Assembly: GCA_041691015.1 (NCBI GenBank)
Contig: JBEPVN010000085.1
Location: 1-10,084, forward strand
DNA: 10,084 nucleotides
Source: JBBSJT01 sp041691015
GTDB lineage: Bacteria; Chlamydiota; Chlamydiia; Chlamydiales; Parachlamydiaceae
Direction: 5' to 3'
Position numbers and translations under genes: made by a program. The notes beneath the pieces were generated by a model. It was not told the DNA's origin. It ran no database searches and saw nothing but the letters and a program-made list of their open reading frames with translations. This document shows, piece by piece, positions 1 through 6,569 of the stretch; within the stretch, counting starts at the first letter, position 1, and each line of letters starts with the position of its first letter.

Positions 1-4
1 AATA

Positions 5-76
5 TTTGAGGGTTAAAACCCTCAAAAACGAACAAGGGCTAAAGCCCTTGCAAACGAACGCAGGCTAAAGCCTACG
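5..76. repeat. Tandem array of three short palindromes, 26-bp period
   Basis: Three perfect or near-perfect hairpins follow one another. Arm TTTGAGGGTT (5-14) pairs with 17-26. CAAGGGC (33-39) pairs with GCCCTTG (44-50) around TAAA. AGGC (62-65) pairs with GCCT (70-73), again around TAAA, with flanking CG/CG pairs outside one C-A mismatch. Units are separated by the same 8-mer AAACGAAC (26-33 and 52-59), giving a 26-bp period. Arm sequences differ between units yet remain self-complementary. The array lies just beyond the stop of the minus-strand HAD-like gene. The GGCTAAAGCC core resembles REP-type palindromes scattered in other bacterial genomes, some mobilised by RAYT/Y1 transposases; that link is an inference. 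It may also act as a transcription end. The left edge is cut by the window. Confidence 0.7.
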
Positions 77-85
77 CTACAAAAT

Positions 86-934
86 TCAATCTCGAATTTT
101 AAAGAAATAGGCTGAATCTTTGATTTGCTTGATGAGTAATGATCTATAATCTACTGATTCATTCTTTAGTTTTAACGCTTCTTCATCCGTTAGGGTTTTT
201 CCGCCCTTCATACATTCAATAAATTGGATCGTGCCAATAACTGAATCAAAAACCTTTTTTTCCTTTAATTGCGTAAGGTAGGTAACCGGAATTTTTAGAT
301 CTTCAGCCATCCTTTTAAACTCATCTTTATGTGTCATGCTATTTTGTAAAACAATAATATGTTTTGGTTTTTTATAAAGATTTTTTACAAAATGATTAAT
401 GGCCAAATCCATATATTTTCCATTTGTGAAAATAATACATTTAAAAAAAGTATATTGAGAAAATTCCATTTTCACGTCTGCATAGGCATGGGCAGTATTA
501 TTTACCACCCTCATCTTACCTAGTGGTTCATAGGAATGAAATAAATCAATTTTCAAAGATTTCAAAATATCATAGGCATTTAGTCCAGACTCAGAGAATT
601 TTTTTTTGGTAATTGCAACAACTGGATGTTGTTTTCCTTGTAATTTTTTGAAGACTGCAGAAGTTTCATCATAAACTTTGACCCTTGGAAACCAAATTGT
701 GAGATACTTTTCGATGGCAGCTGCAACGCATTTTGCTGACTCAGTATCGGAAATTGCTTCATATACTAAAGAAGAGACATATTGGCGCCATTTTCTACCG
801 CACATGGTATTAAAGGGCTTAAAAAGGGTATTTGAAATATTGCTTACGATTAATGTTCTCGCATCGCATTGATCGAACAGATAAGTTGGAAAATTTGTGA
901 AACTGTAATCTGTAAATAAAAGACCTGCATCCAT
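86..934 (-). CDS. DUF2608-like HAD-fold protein, probable pseudophosphatase
   Basis: About 282 residues from the ATG at 934. The layout matches the HAD-like DUF2608 proteins found in intracellular bacteria: an opening hydrophobic strand with the nucleophile motif, a G..W..Y segment, a strand ending in Thr (VVAIT, T109), an IIFTNGK segment (K173), a hydrophobic strand IIVL before the acidic motif IV, and a tail with TLTDEEALKLK. The DxDxT nucleophile motif reads NISNT (32-36) and the DD expected in motif IV reads QN (197-198), so every catalytic acid is replaced while Thr and Lys remain. This suggests loss of phosphatase activity with the fold kept. A GTG at 997 would extend the frame by 21 residues, but it lies inside an inverted repeat and lacks a Shine-Dalgarno. 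The ATG at 934 has AAAGAG five bases upstream. No convincing signal peptide is seen. It follows the acidic-tail gene in the same direction. Family assignment is by pattern recognition only. Confidence 0.72.
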   Translation of the reverse strand: MDAGLLFTDYSFTNFPTYLFDQCDARTLIVSNISNTLFKPFNTMCGRKWRQYVSSLVYEAISDTESAKCVAAAIEKYLTIWFPRVKVYDETSAVFKKLQGKQHPVVAITKKKFSESGLNAYDILKSLKIDLFHSYEPLGKMRVVNNTAHAYADVKMEFSQYTFFKCIIFTNGKYMDLAINHFVKNLYKKPKHIIVLQNSMTHKDEFKRMAEDLKIPVTYLTQLKEKKVFDSVIGTIQFIECMKGGKTLTDEEALKLKNESVDYRSLLIKQIKDSAYFFKIRD

Positions 935-976
935 GTAAACTCTTTTTTTAAAGATTGATACGTATTTTTTTTTGAA

Positions 977-1004
977 ATTACCGGTGATTGTTACCACCGG
1001 TAAT
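977..1004. repeat. Perfect 10-bp inverted repeat between two minus-strand genes
   Basis: ATTACCGGTG (977-986) is perfectly complementary to CACCGGTAAT (995-1004) with an 8-base loop. It sits just after the stop of the acidic-tail gene and overlaps the alternative GTG start of the HAD-like gene. There is no T-tract on the minus strand after it, so it is not a classic intrinsic terminator. It could be a protein-binding palindrome, an mRNA-stabilising hairpin between the two cistrons, or a factor-dependent stop. Confidence 0.6.
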
Positions 1005-1018
1005 GAAAAGATGAAAGA

Positions 1019-1348
1019 TTATTCTTCGTCTTCTTCGCCTTCTTCTTCTTCGTCAAAATCATAAAGATCTTCGTCATCAAAGTCCAGATCATCGCCAAAC
1101 ATATCTTCTAGCAAGCTATAAAATAGGTTTAGGTGTGCTAGGATTGAAACTTGATCATTTTTAGATAATGCGTTCAAGTCTTTGTTGCTTTCGATTTTAG
1201 ATTCTAAAATATCCAAAACTTCCATTAAAAACTTAGACTGACCTTCTAGTTCAGGCTGTTCTTTAATTGCTTCTTGAATATCTGTTTTTGCAGCTGTTAA
1301 TTCTTCTTTAAGTTCATTAACATCCGGCATTTGAATAAATTCGCTCAT
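1019..1348 (-). CDS. Small protein with acidic C-terminal tail, function unknown
   Basis: 109 residues. Positions 1-80 are predicted mostly helical, with heptad-like hydrophobics (NELKEELTAA, FLMEVLDILES, VSILAHLNLFYSLLEDMF). Residues 84-109 are almost entirely Asp and Glu with a few aromatics, so the protein is very acidic. No signal peptide or membrane segment. I do not recognise the family. Acidic tails of this kind occur on histone- or nucleic-acid-mimicking proteins, chaperones and subunits that contact basic partners, but nothing here picks one. The start is well supported: AAGGA lies about five bases before the ATG, and a good promoter is found at 1399-1427. The HAD-like gene follows in the same direction and may be co-transcribed. 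Real gene likely; role not assigned. Confidence 0.8.
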   Translation of the reverse strand: MSEFIQMPDVNELKEELTAAKTDIQEAIKEQPELEGQSKFLMEVLDILESKIESNKDLNALSKNDQVSILAHLNLFYSLLEDMFGDDLDFDDEDLYDFDEEEEGEEDEE

Positions 1349-1398
1349 ACTATCCTTATAAGTTATAGTGTTGTTGATTTTTTTAACTATGGAAGACC

Positions 1399-1427
1399 AG
1401 TATACCCTTTTGAATAATTTTTTCCAA
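1399..1427 (-). promoter_or_regulatory. Sigma70-type promoter of the acidic-tail gene
   Basis: Reading the minus strand, TTGGAA (1427-1422) is followed after exactly 17 bases by TATACT (1404-1399). The -10 matches five of six consensus positions and the -35 four of six. Transcription would begin near 1392, giving a leader of about 45 bases before the ATG at 1348. The region is shared with the divergent uup gene, for which I find only a weak promoter candidate (TTGAAT at 1410-1415, TAACTT at 1432-1437, 16-base spacer). Confidence 0.6.
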
Positions 1428-1454
1428 ACTCTAACTTAACTTTAAAGAGCAAAA

Positions 1455-1475
1455 ATGTTAATGTATCTCTTATGA
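1455..1475 (+). CDS. Possible 6-codon leader peptide overlapping the uup start
   Basis: An ATG at 1455, preceded by AAAGAG at 1444-1449 (five-base spacing), opens a frame MLMYLL that stops at TGA 1473-1475. The stop overlaps the uup start codon as ATGA. The uup ATG itself has no Shine-Dalgarno, so ribosomes ending the short frame could restart on uup. Some antibiotic-resistance ABC-F genes are known to be controlled by leader peptides (for example msrD), which makes the arrangement suggestive. A six-codon frame can easily arise by chance in AT-rich DNA, and Uup proteins are not known to need this control. Confidence 0.3.
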   Translation: MLMYLL

Positions 1476-3256
1476 CATCACTACTTACATTACATTCCAT
1501 ATCAAAGTCCATTGGAACGGAAACTCTTTTTGAAGAAATTTCCTTTACTATTTCCGAAGGCGATAAAATTGGTTTGGTTGGGCCAAACGGCGCCGGCAAA
1601 TCAACACTTATAAATATTTTAATGGGCCTTAAAAGTCCAGACAGCGGATTTATATCCAAAAAACAGAGTCTTTTAGTTGGGTACGCAAGTCAGTCTCCGG
1701 AATTTCCGGATGCTACCTTGGAAGAAGTGCTTTGCAGGGAAATTCCAAATGGCGATCCGATTGAAATTTTGACCAAAAGCCGCACTTTACTTGGAAAAGC
1801 GCAGTTTACCGATTACACACAAAATGCTCAAAAACTCTCAGGCGGCTGGAAAAAAAGACTCGATATCGCAAGAGCTCTCATGAAAAATCCGGATCTTTTA
1901 TTTTTGGATGAGCCTACTAACCATTTAGACTTGGAAGGAATTATTTGGCTTGAAAAATTTTTAAACCGCGAAAAAATAGCCTATGTCATTGTCAGTCACG
2001 ACCGCACATTCCTTGAAAATGTCTCGAACAAAATCATCGAATTGAATAGATGTTATAAAGCAGGCGTTTTTATCTCAAATGGCTCCATGAGCACATACCA
2101 GATAAGAAAAGATGAATTTTTAGAAACAGAGCTGCAACGTGAAAAAGGCCTTGCCTCTCAAGTTAGGGATGAGATTGCATGGCTAAGAAAATCGCCAAAA
2201 GCGAGAACCACCAAATCAAGATCTCGCATCCAAAAAGCAACTGAGTTGATCTCTGAGCTTTCAGACCTTAAAACAAGAAATAAAATCAACAAAATCGATA
2301 TTGAGTTTTCAGCATCTGATCGCGAAACAAGAAAATTGCTCACAGCCAAAAATCTCTCTAAATCTTTGGGAGGAAAACAGCTTTTTTCAAATGTGGATGT
2401 TGTGTTGTCTCCTGGCACCCGTCTTGGGATTGTCGGAAAAAACGGAACCGGTAAAACCACATTTTTAAAACTGCTTGCAGGTATGTTAGAACCAGATAGC
2501 GGAACAGTCAAATATGCAGACGCATTAAAACTTGTTTACTTCGATCAGCACCGCGAAAACATTGAAGACAACGTATCTCTAAGAAGAGCGCTTGCACCAA
2601 GCAGCGACACAGTCAATTATAGAGGACAGCTTATCCACGTTAACGGTTGGGCCAAAAAATTTCTTTTTGATTCAGACCGCCTTGAAATGCCTGTCAGATG
2701 TCTTTCTGGAGGTGAAAGAGCGCGTATTTTAATTGCAAAGCTCATGCTTGAACCGGCAGATATTTTATTTTTGGATGAGCCGACAAACGACCTTGATATT
2801 GATACTTTGGAAGTCATTGAAGAGAGCTTAAAAGAGTTTGCTGGCGCCATCGTTTTAATTTCACATGATCGCAGCCTAATGGATAATGTCTGCACTAAAA
2901 TTTTAGGTCTTGGAACAGGAAATGAACAGTCTTATTATGCAGATTATTCCCAATGGAATGAAGCTACAAATGTTGCAGAAAAAAAAGTAACCCCAAAACT
3001 TAGCGTAGAGCAGAAAAAACAAGCGCCATCCGTCAAAAAGCTGACCTATCACGAACAAAAAGAATTAGATGGTATGGAAAATGCCATCATTCTTACAGAA
3101 AATGATATCGCAAAGCAAAAAGCAAAGCTTGATGACACAGATACCCACTCAGACTCAAAAAAATCTCTGGAGGCCTATACTGCCCTTGCAAAGCTTGAGG
3201 AGCATCTTGAGAGCTTATTTATACGCTGGGAAGTACTTTTGAAGAAAAAAGATTAG
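1472..3256 (+). CDS. uup: ABC-F family ATPase, Uup type
   Basis: 594 residues with two ABC domains and no membrane segments, so a soluble cytoplasmic ATPase acting on ribosomes rather than a transporter. Domain 1: Walker A GPNGAGKST (37-45), Q-loop Gln74, signature LSGGW (122-126), Walker B with LFLDEPTNHLD (143-153, catalytic Glu147) and switch His176. An inter-domain linker (about 215-285) carries the AWLRKSPKARTTKSRSR segment typical of ABC-F. Domain 2: GKNGTGKTT (322-330), LSGGE (411-415), ILFLDEPTND (431-440, Glu436), His465. The basic, helical C-terminal extension (about 520-594), with LTYHEQKELDGMENAI and a closing RWEVLL, is the mark of Uup, whose C-terminal coiled coil binds DNA in E. 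coli. E. coli Uup is linked to precise transposon excision and ribosome function. All ATPase residues are intact. The start lacks a Shine-Dalgarno and overlaps a short upstream frame. The transporter gene follows 56 bases downstream. Confidence 0.93.
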   Translation: MTSLLTLHSISKSIGTETLFEEISFTISEGDKIGLVGPNGAGKSTLINILMGLKSPDSGFISKKQSLLVGYASQSPEFPDATLEEVLCREIPNGDPIEILTKSRTLLGKAQFTDYTQNAQKLSGGWKKRLDIARALMKNPDLLFLDEPTNHLDLEGIIWLEKFLNREKIAYVIVSHDRTFLENVSNKIIELNRCYKAGVFISNGSMSTYQIRKDEFLETELQREKGLASQVRDEIAWLRKSPKARTTKSRSRIQKATELISELSDLKTRNKINKIDIEFSASDRETRKLLTAKNLSKSLGGKQLFSNVDVVLSPGTRLGIVGKNGTGKTTFLKLLAGMLEPDSGTVKYADALKLVYFDQHRENIEDNVSLRRALAPSSDTVNYRGQLIHVNGWAKKFLFDSDRLEMPVRCLSGGERARILIAKLMLEPADILFLDEPTNDLDIDTLEVIEESLKEFAGAIVLISHDRSLMDNVCTKILGLGTGNEQSYYADYSQWNEATNVAEKKVTPKLSVEQKKQAPSVKKLTYHEQKELDGMENAIILTENDIAKQKAKLDDTDTHSDSKKSLEAYTALAKLEEHLESLFIRWEVLLKKKD

Positions 3257-3259
3257 GTC

Positions 3260-3297
3260 TATAACTTAATTTTTTGTTATAAGATTATTTTTTCTTT
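3260..3297 (+). terminator. Weak hairpin plus T-rich run after uup
   Basis: TATAAC (3260-3265) pairs with GTTATA (3276-3281), followed by a run dominated by T up to 3297. The stem is short and all but two of its pairs are A-T, so at best it attenuates read-through from uup into the transporter gene. It may be a chance product of AT-rich sequence. Confidence 0.25.
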
Positions 3298-3312
3298 ACC
3301 GGAGAGCTTTTC

Positions 3313-4752
3313 ATGTCACATATTGAACAAAAAAAGATAGCCTACGTTGGGGCTAATATCATTCCCCTGCTCATTGCTTTAGCATGCGGAATTCTTATTT
3401 GGATGATCCCGGTGCCAACCGGCGTTGAACCAAAAGCCTGGCAGCTACTTGCTGTTTTTGCAGGTTTAATCGTTGGATTGATTGGAAAAGCACTTCCTAT
3501 GGGAGGTATTTCATTTCTTGCTTTAACAATCCTTATTGTCACAAATACTTTAACCATGAAAGAAGCCTTCAGCGGATTTTCCCATCCGATCATCTGGCTT
3601 GTAGTCGCAGCATTTTTAATCTCCAAATCCTTTATAAAAACAGGCCTTGGCATGCGCATGGCTTATCATTTTGTCTCCTGGTTTGGTAAAAAAACCTTAG
3701 GGTTATGCTACGGGATATCTGCAACCGAGCTTCTTTTAGCACCTGCCATACCGAGCGCAACAGCAAGAGCTGGCGGTGTTATATTCCCGATAGTCAAAGC
3801 CCTTGCAATCAGTTTTGGTAGTACACCGGAAAGACATTCTCAAAGGCTTATTGGCAGCTACCTTATTTTAACAGCCTATTACATTAATCTTGTAACAAGC
3901 GCCATGTTCATTACAGCAATGGCAGGAAACCCTTTGATTGTTGCCATCCTCCAAGATATAGGGATCAAATTAACATGGGGTTCATGGGCGCTTGCTGCAT
4001 CAGTGCCAGGCATTATCAGCATCATCGCAATCCCCTACATCGTCTATAAGCTTTATCCGCCGGAAATCAAAGACACTCCGGAAGCTAAAAAAATTGCGCA
4101 AGAACAGCTTGAAAAAATGGGTCCTGTTTCAAGGTATGAGTGGATCACGCTTGGCGTATTTATCTTACTTGTATCCCTTTGGATATTCGGAGAATTTTAT
4201 TTTAACTTGGAAAGCACAACGGTTGCGTTAATCGGAGTCTGTATTTTGATGGTGACCGGGGTCTTAACTTGGGATGACATAAAAAAAGAACATGAAGCGT
4301 GGGATACTTTGATCTGGTTTTCAACGCTGATTATGATTGCAACTTACCTAAACACACTTGGCCTTACAAAATGGATGAGCAATCATATCCAATATATGCT
4401 GGAAGGAACATCCAGTTTTATTGCATTCCCAATACTTATTTTGATCTACTTTTACAGCCACTATCTCTTTGCGAGCAATACTGCCCACATCACCTCGATG
4501 CTTGCAGCCTTTTTGACTGTAGGAATAGCACTTGGAGCTCCGCCCTATCTGCTTGCGCTCTCATTAAGTTTTTGCAGCAGTCTTTTTGCATGTCTAACCC
4601 ACTATGGAACAGGATGCGCTCCTATTTTATTCGGGTCTGAATATGTGAACTTAAAAACCTGGTGGAAAATGGGCTTTATCATCAGTATTTTCTTTTTATT
4701 GATCTGGGTAGGTGTTGGCTCTCTCTGGTGGAAAGCGCTTGGCCTTTGGTAG
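3313..4752 (+). CDS. DASS-family di/tricarboxylate antiporter (2-oxoglutarate/malate translocator-like)
   Basis: 479 residues, about 12 hydrophobic segments, the usual length of the SodiT1/CitT branch of the divalent anion:sodium symporter family in the inner membrane. The family's two substrate/sodium-binding hairpin motifs are visible: PAIPSATARAGG (146-155 region) and FASNTAHITSM (386-396). The second keeps Ser-Asn-Thr; the first reads Ser-Ala-Thr, with Ala149 where plastid and CitT homologues usually have Asn. Relatives exchange 2-oxoglutarate, malate, citrate or succinate, and chlamydial homologues are annotated as 2-oxoglutarate/malate translocators feeding an incomplete or host-supplied TCA cycle. 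The exact substrate cannot be read from sequence. Start: GGAG at 3301-3304, eight to nine bases before the ATG. It follows uup on the same strand but probably has its own function. A strong hairpin ends the unit. Confidence 0.9.
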   Translation: MSHIEQKKIAYVGANIIPLLIALACGILIWMIPVPTGVEPKAWQLLAVFAGLIVGLIGKALPMGGISFLALTILIVTNTLTMKEAFSGFSHPIIWLVVAAFLISKSFIKTGLGMRMAYHFVSWFGKKTLGLCYGISATELLLAPAIPSATARAGGVIFPIVKALAISFGSTPERHSQRLIGSYLILTAYYINLVTSAMFITAMAGNPLIVAILQDIGIKLTWGSWALAASVPGIISIIAIPYIVYKLYPPEIKDTPEAKKIAQEQLEKMGPVSRYEWITLGVFILLVSLWIFGEFYFNLESTTVALIGVCILMVTGVLTWDDIKKEHEAWDTLIWFSTLIMIATYLNTLGLTKWMSNHIQYMLEGTSSFIAFPILILIYFYSHYLFASNTAHITSMLAAFLTVGIALGAPPYLLALSLSFCSSLFACLTHYGTGCAPILFGSEYVNLKTWWKMGFIISIFFLLIWVGVGSLWWKALGLW

Positions 4753-4762
4753 GAAGTATAAT

Positions 4763-4798
4763 TTGGAGTGCGGAAATTTAAGAACCACCGCACTCCAA
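4763..4798. terminator. Bidirectional hairpin between convergent genes
   Basis: TTGGAGTGCGG (4763-4773) pairs perfectly with CCGCACTCCAA (4788-4798), an 11-bp GC-containing stem with a 14-base loop. It lies between the stop of the plus-strand transporter gene (4752) and the stop of the minus-strand coiled-coil gene (4818), the expected place for a shared terminator. T-tracts on either side are modest (CACTTAAAGC on one side, ATTATACTT on the other), so termination efficiency is uncertain. Confidence 0.65.
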
Positions 4799-4817
4799 CA
4801 CTTAAAGCTTATAATTT

Positions 4818-6467
4818 TTAAGTTTTAGACTGCTCTTTTAAGAGAGTTGATCTAGAACTCATTCTACTAAAGAATATTTCAGGTTCTTTATGGGCTCCCT
4901 TTATGGCTATCCAATCAACTGAAGAAAGAGATTGAAGAGCTTCTTCATGTGGAAGCATTTCTTTTTTAGGTTCTTCTAAAACCTTCGCTTGCGAAACAAC
5001 TGGAGCCTTAAGCTTCCCGTCTAGTTTCTTTTGTCGGTCTGAAAGGGCTATTTTCCAAGTTTTTAAAAGAGTTTCTTTAGACTTTACAACTAATTCAAAC
5101 CCCTTCTCGAGGTTATGATTTTTTTTCAATTCATCGAGTTTGTTTTGATTTTCTTTTATTAAAAGTTGATTTTCTAAAATCATAGTATTTTTTAGTTTAA
5201 CATCGATCACAAATTTTTTAATAATTTCTTTTAGATTTGATATAGCGACTTCCTTCTTCAAATTTTCATCCAGGAGATTACCTTCATTTTTAAGTTTCTC
5301 AAACATTATATTTGAAAAGTAAGGATAAGGTTTGGATACACCTTTTATTGTTTTATACAAATACGCAATCTCTTCTTGTGGAGAATCTTCTAAAGTTTTC
5401 AAATTTTCTTTAATTACGATGAAATCGGCATTCAGTTCCTTTAATTCATCATTAAAATTTTTATCAATTTCTTTAAAATTATTTATAACATCTGTATCAA
5501 TCAAAATAGATTCCATAATTGATCGATAAGGCTTGAGGGCATCTTCCAAACTCTCAATATAAGTTCTAATTTGTTCCATTTGAATACGTATTTCATCATC
5601 TGTTAACTTTAAAAAATCTTTAATCGAAAACTTGGGTAAATCAGGTTCATTTGTCAATTTTTTGGCTGCAGCCGGTGGCGGTGGCGGACCATTTCTAGTT
5701 GCAGTTTGCACAGTTGATGGTTGAATTTTTTCAGTAACAGACGGACTTGATTGTTTGTCTCTAACTGGAGATTCAAGAATTGTGGCTGCAAACTTTTTAG
5801 AAACGCTATCATCTGTTAAAGCATCTTGAATTTTTTCAGCAACAGGTGGGTTTGATTGCTTATCTTTTACTAACACTAGAGGCTTTAACGTTTCCGTTGG
5901 AAATTCTGCAGATAGAACAAAAAATTCATTTTCAGATTCAGATTCAGATTCAGCAAGAAGCAAAGCATCCCTTGGATAAACCGGAAGCAAATCTATCGGA
6001 CAAACCGGAGGTAAATCTACTGGACAATCCAGGGGTAAATCTTTTGTGAGATGCTCTGGAGATAAAAAATATAGAGGGAAAGGTATAGGATCTAAATCTT
6101 TTTTACTGATTCCAAACATGCGCTCCCAGAGATCTGTAACTAATTGGTAACAATTTCTGGAGTTCTCAAAAAAACTTACCTTGCCTGTCTCTGAATTATA
6201 TGAGGGTCTGAAGCCCATATTGCATAATTTACATAATATTCCACTTACATTAAGTGAAGCAAATTTTGGAGAAATAAGATTTAATTCTTCTTTTGTAATC
6301 AACACTATTGTGGGACATCTCGCCTTATTTACTCTTACAGCAAGGATTTCTTCTTTATTTGATGAAAAACCAGCCTTGCAAGTATATCCATATCCATAAC
6401 TATTTTCTTCAGATTTATTCTCTTCAAACACATAAACAGTACCAGACGAAGTCATAATTTCATTCAT
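4818..6467 (-). CDS. Proline-rich, repeat-bearing coiled-coil protein; candidate secreted effector
   Basis: 549 residues from the ATG at 6467. That start has GAAGG five bases upstream; a TTG four codons earlier would lack this spacing. I recognise no family. Regions: a probable globular N-terminus (1-120, with Cys and aromatic residues); three tandem 8-residue repeats of DLPxxxPx type (143-166); an acidic SESESESE stretch (173-181); a 35-residue-spaced duplication, DKQSNPPVAEKIQ (202-214) and DKQSSPSVTEKIQ (237-249); five prolines followed by AAAKK (261-270); then a long Lys/Glu-rich helical coiled-coil region (about 276-480); and a C-terminal segment with VDWIAIKGAHKEPEIFF. No signal peptide or transmembrane segment. 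The mix of poly-proline, low-complexity linker and coiled coil is typical of type III or IV secreted host-interaction proteins of intracellular bacteria; that is inference. It is monocistronic, flanked by terminators on both sides. Confidence 0.82.
   Translation of the reverse strand: MNEIMTSSGTVYVFEENKSEENSYGYGYTCKAGFSSNKEEILAVRVNKARCPTIVLITKEELNLISPKFASLNVSGILCKLCNMGFRPSYNSETGKVSFFENSRNCYQLVTDLWERMFGISKKDLDPIPFPLYFLSPEHLTKDLPLDCPVDLPPVCPIDLLPVYPRDALLLAESESESENEFFVLSAEFPTETLKPLVLVKDKQSNPPVAEKIQDALTDDSVSKKFAATILESPVRDKQSSPSVTEKIQPSTVQTATRNGPPPPPAAAKKLTNEPDLPKFSIKDFLKLTDDEIRIQMEQIRTYIESLEDALKPYRSIMESILIDTDVINNFKEIDKNFNDELKELNADFIVIKENLKTLEDSPQEEIAYLYKTIKGVSKPYPYFSNIMFEKLKNEGNLLDENLKKEVAISNLKEIIKKFVIDVKLKNTMILENQLLIKENQNKLDELKKNHNLEKGFELVVKSKETLLKTWKIALSDRQKKLDGKLKAPVVSQAKVLEEPKKEMLPHEEALQSLSSVDWIAIKGAHKEPEIFFSRMSSRSTLLKEQSKT
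5723..5870 (-). repeat. Diverged internal duplication, 105-bp spacing
   Basis: About 40 bases starting GAATTTTTTCAG at 5723 recur at 5828, 105 bases apart (35 codons, in frame). The encoded segments are DKQSSPSVTEKIQ and DKQSNPPVAEKIQ. The copies differ at several sites, so the duplication is not recent. It lies in the presumed flexible linker of the coiled-coil protein. Confidence 0.7.
5931..5954 (-). repeat. Hexanucleotide TTCAGA repeat, four copies
   Basis: TTCAGA is repeated in frame at 5931, 5937 and 5943, with TTCAGC at 5949. On the minus strand it encodes alternating Ser-Glu. Copy-number change by slippage would add or remove two residues without breaking the frame. Confidence 0.85.
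5974..6045 (-). repeat. 24-bp tandem repeat, three copies, in frame
   Basis: Units 5974-5997, 5998-6021 and 6022-6045 share the pattern GGAnAAaCCgGnnGnAAATCTnnn with a few substitutions each. They encode an 8-residue Pro/Asp/Leu repeat in the coiled-coil protein. The 24-bp unit keeps the reading frame, so the number of copies could vary between strains without disrupting the protein. Confidence 0.85.
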
Positions 6468-6515
6468 ATTAACCTTCAATTTTTATCTACTAATAATTTA
6501 TTTTATGGTTAAAGA

Positions 6516-6531
6516 TTATCATATTTGATAA
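6516..6531. promoter_or_regulatory. Small palindrome upstream of the coiled-coil gene
   Basis: TTATCA (6516-6521) and TGATAA (6526-6531) form a perfect inverted repeat with a 4-base centre, about 50 bases upstream of the ATG at 6467. On the minus strand it contains TATGAT/GATAAT, a possible -10 box, with no good -35. It could be an operator over the promoter, but its right end touches the T-tract of the asnS terminator and it may be chance in AT-rich DNA. Confidence 0.25.
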
Positions 6532-6562
6532 AAAAAAGCACTTCTTATATAAGGTTAATGCT
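6530..6562 (-). terminator. Intrinsic terminator of asnS
   Basis: On the minus strand, AGCATT (6562-6557) pairs with AAGTGCT (6543-6537), including one G-T pair. The inner palindrome CTTATATAAG extends the stem. Eight T residues follow at once (complement of the A-run at 6530-6537). The stem begins eight bases after the asnS stop codon. Confidence 0.7.
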
Positions 6563-6569
6563 ATATTCT

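Noticed and set aside
5..76. CRISPR array
   Set aside because: The repeats are palindromes with an 8-base spacer that is itself conserved; CRISPR would have constant repeats and variable spacers of about 30 bases.
935..997. N-terminal extension of the HAD-like gene from the GTG at 997
   Set aside because: No Shine-Dalgarno, start lies inside an inverted repeat, and the ATG at 934 has a better ribosome site.
2158..2895. Antisense frames within uup
   Set aside because: Mirror frames of a conserved gene, without ribosome sites or recognisable domains.
4299..4640. 113-codon plus-strand frame inside the transporter gene
   Set aside because: Overlaps the conserved DASS reading frame in another phase; no ribosome site or family signal.
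4818..6467. Pseudogene or fusion because of low-complexity stretches
   Set aside because: The frame is uninterrupted over 549 codons and all repeats are multiples of three.
6468..6479. TTG start four codons upstream in the coiled-coil gene
   Set aside because: The Shine-Dalgarno GAAGG would overlap this start; it is correctly spaced for the ATG at 6467.
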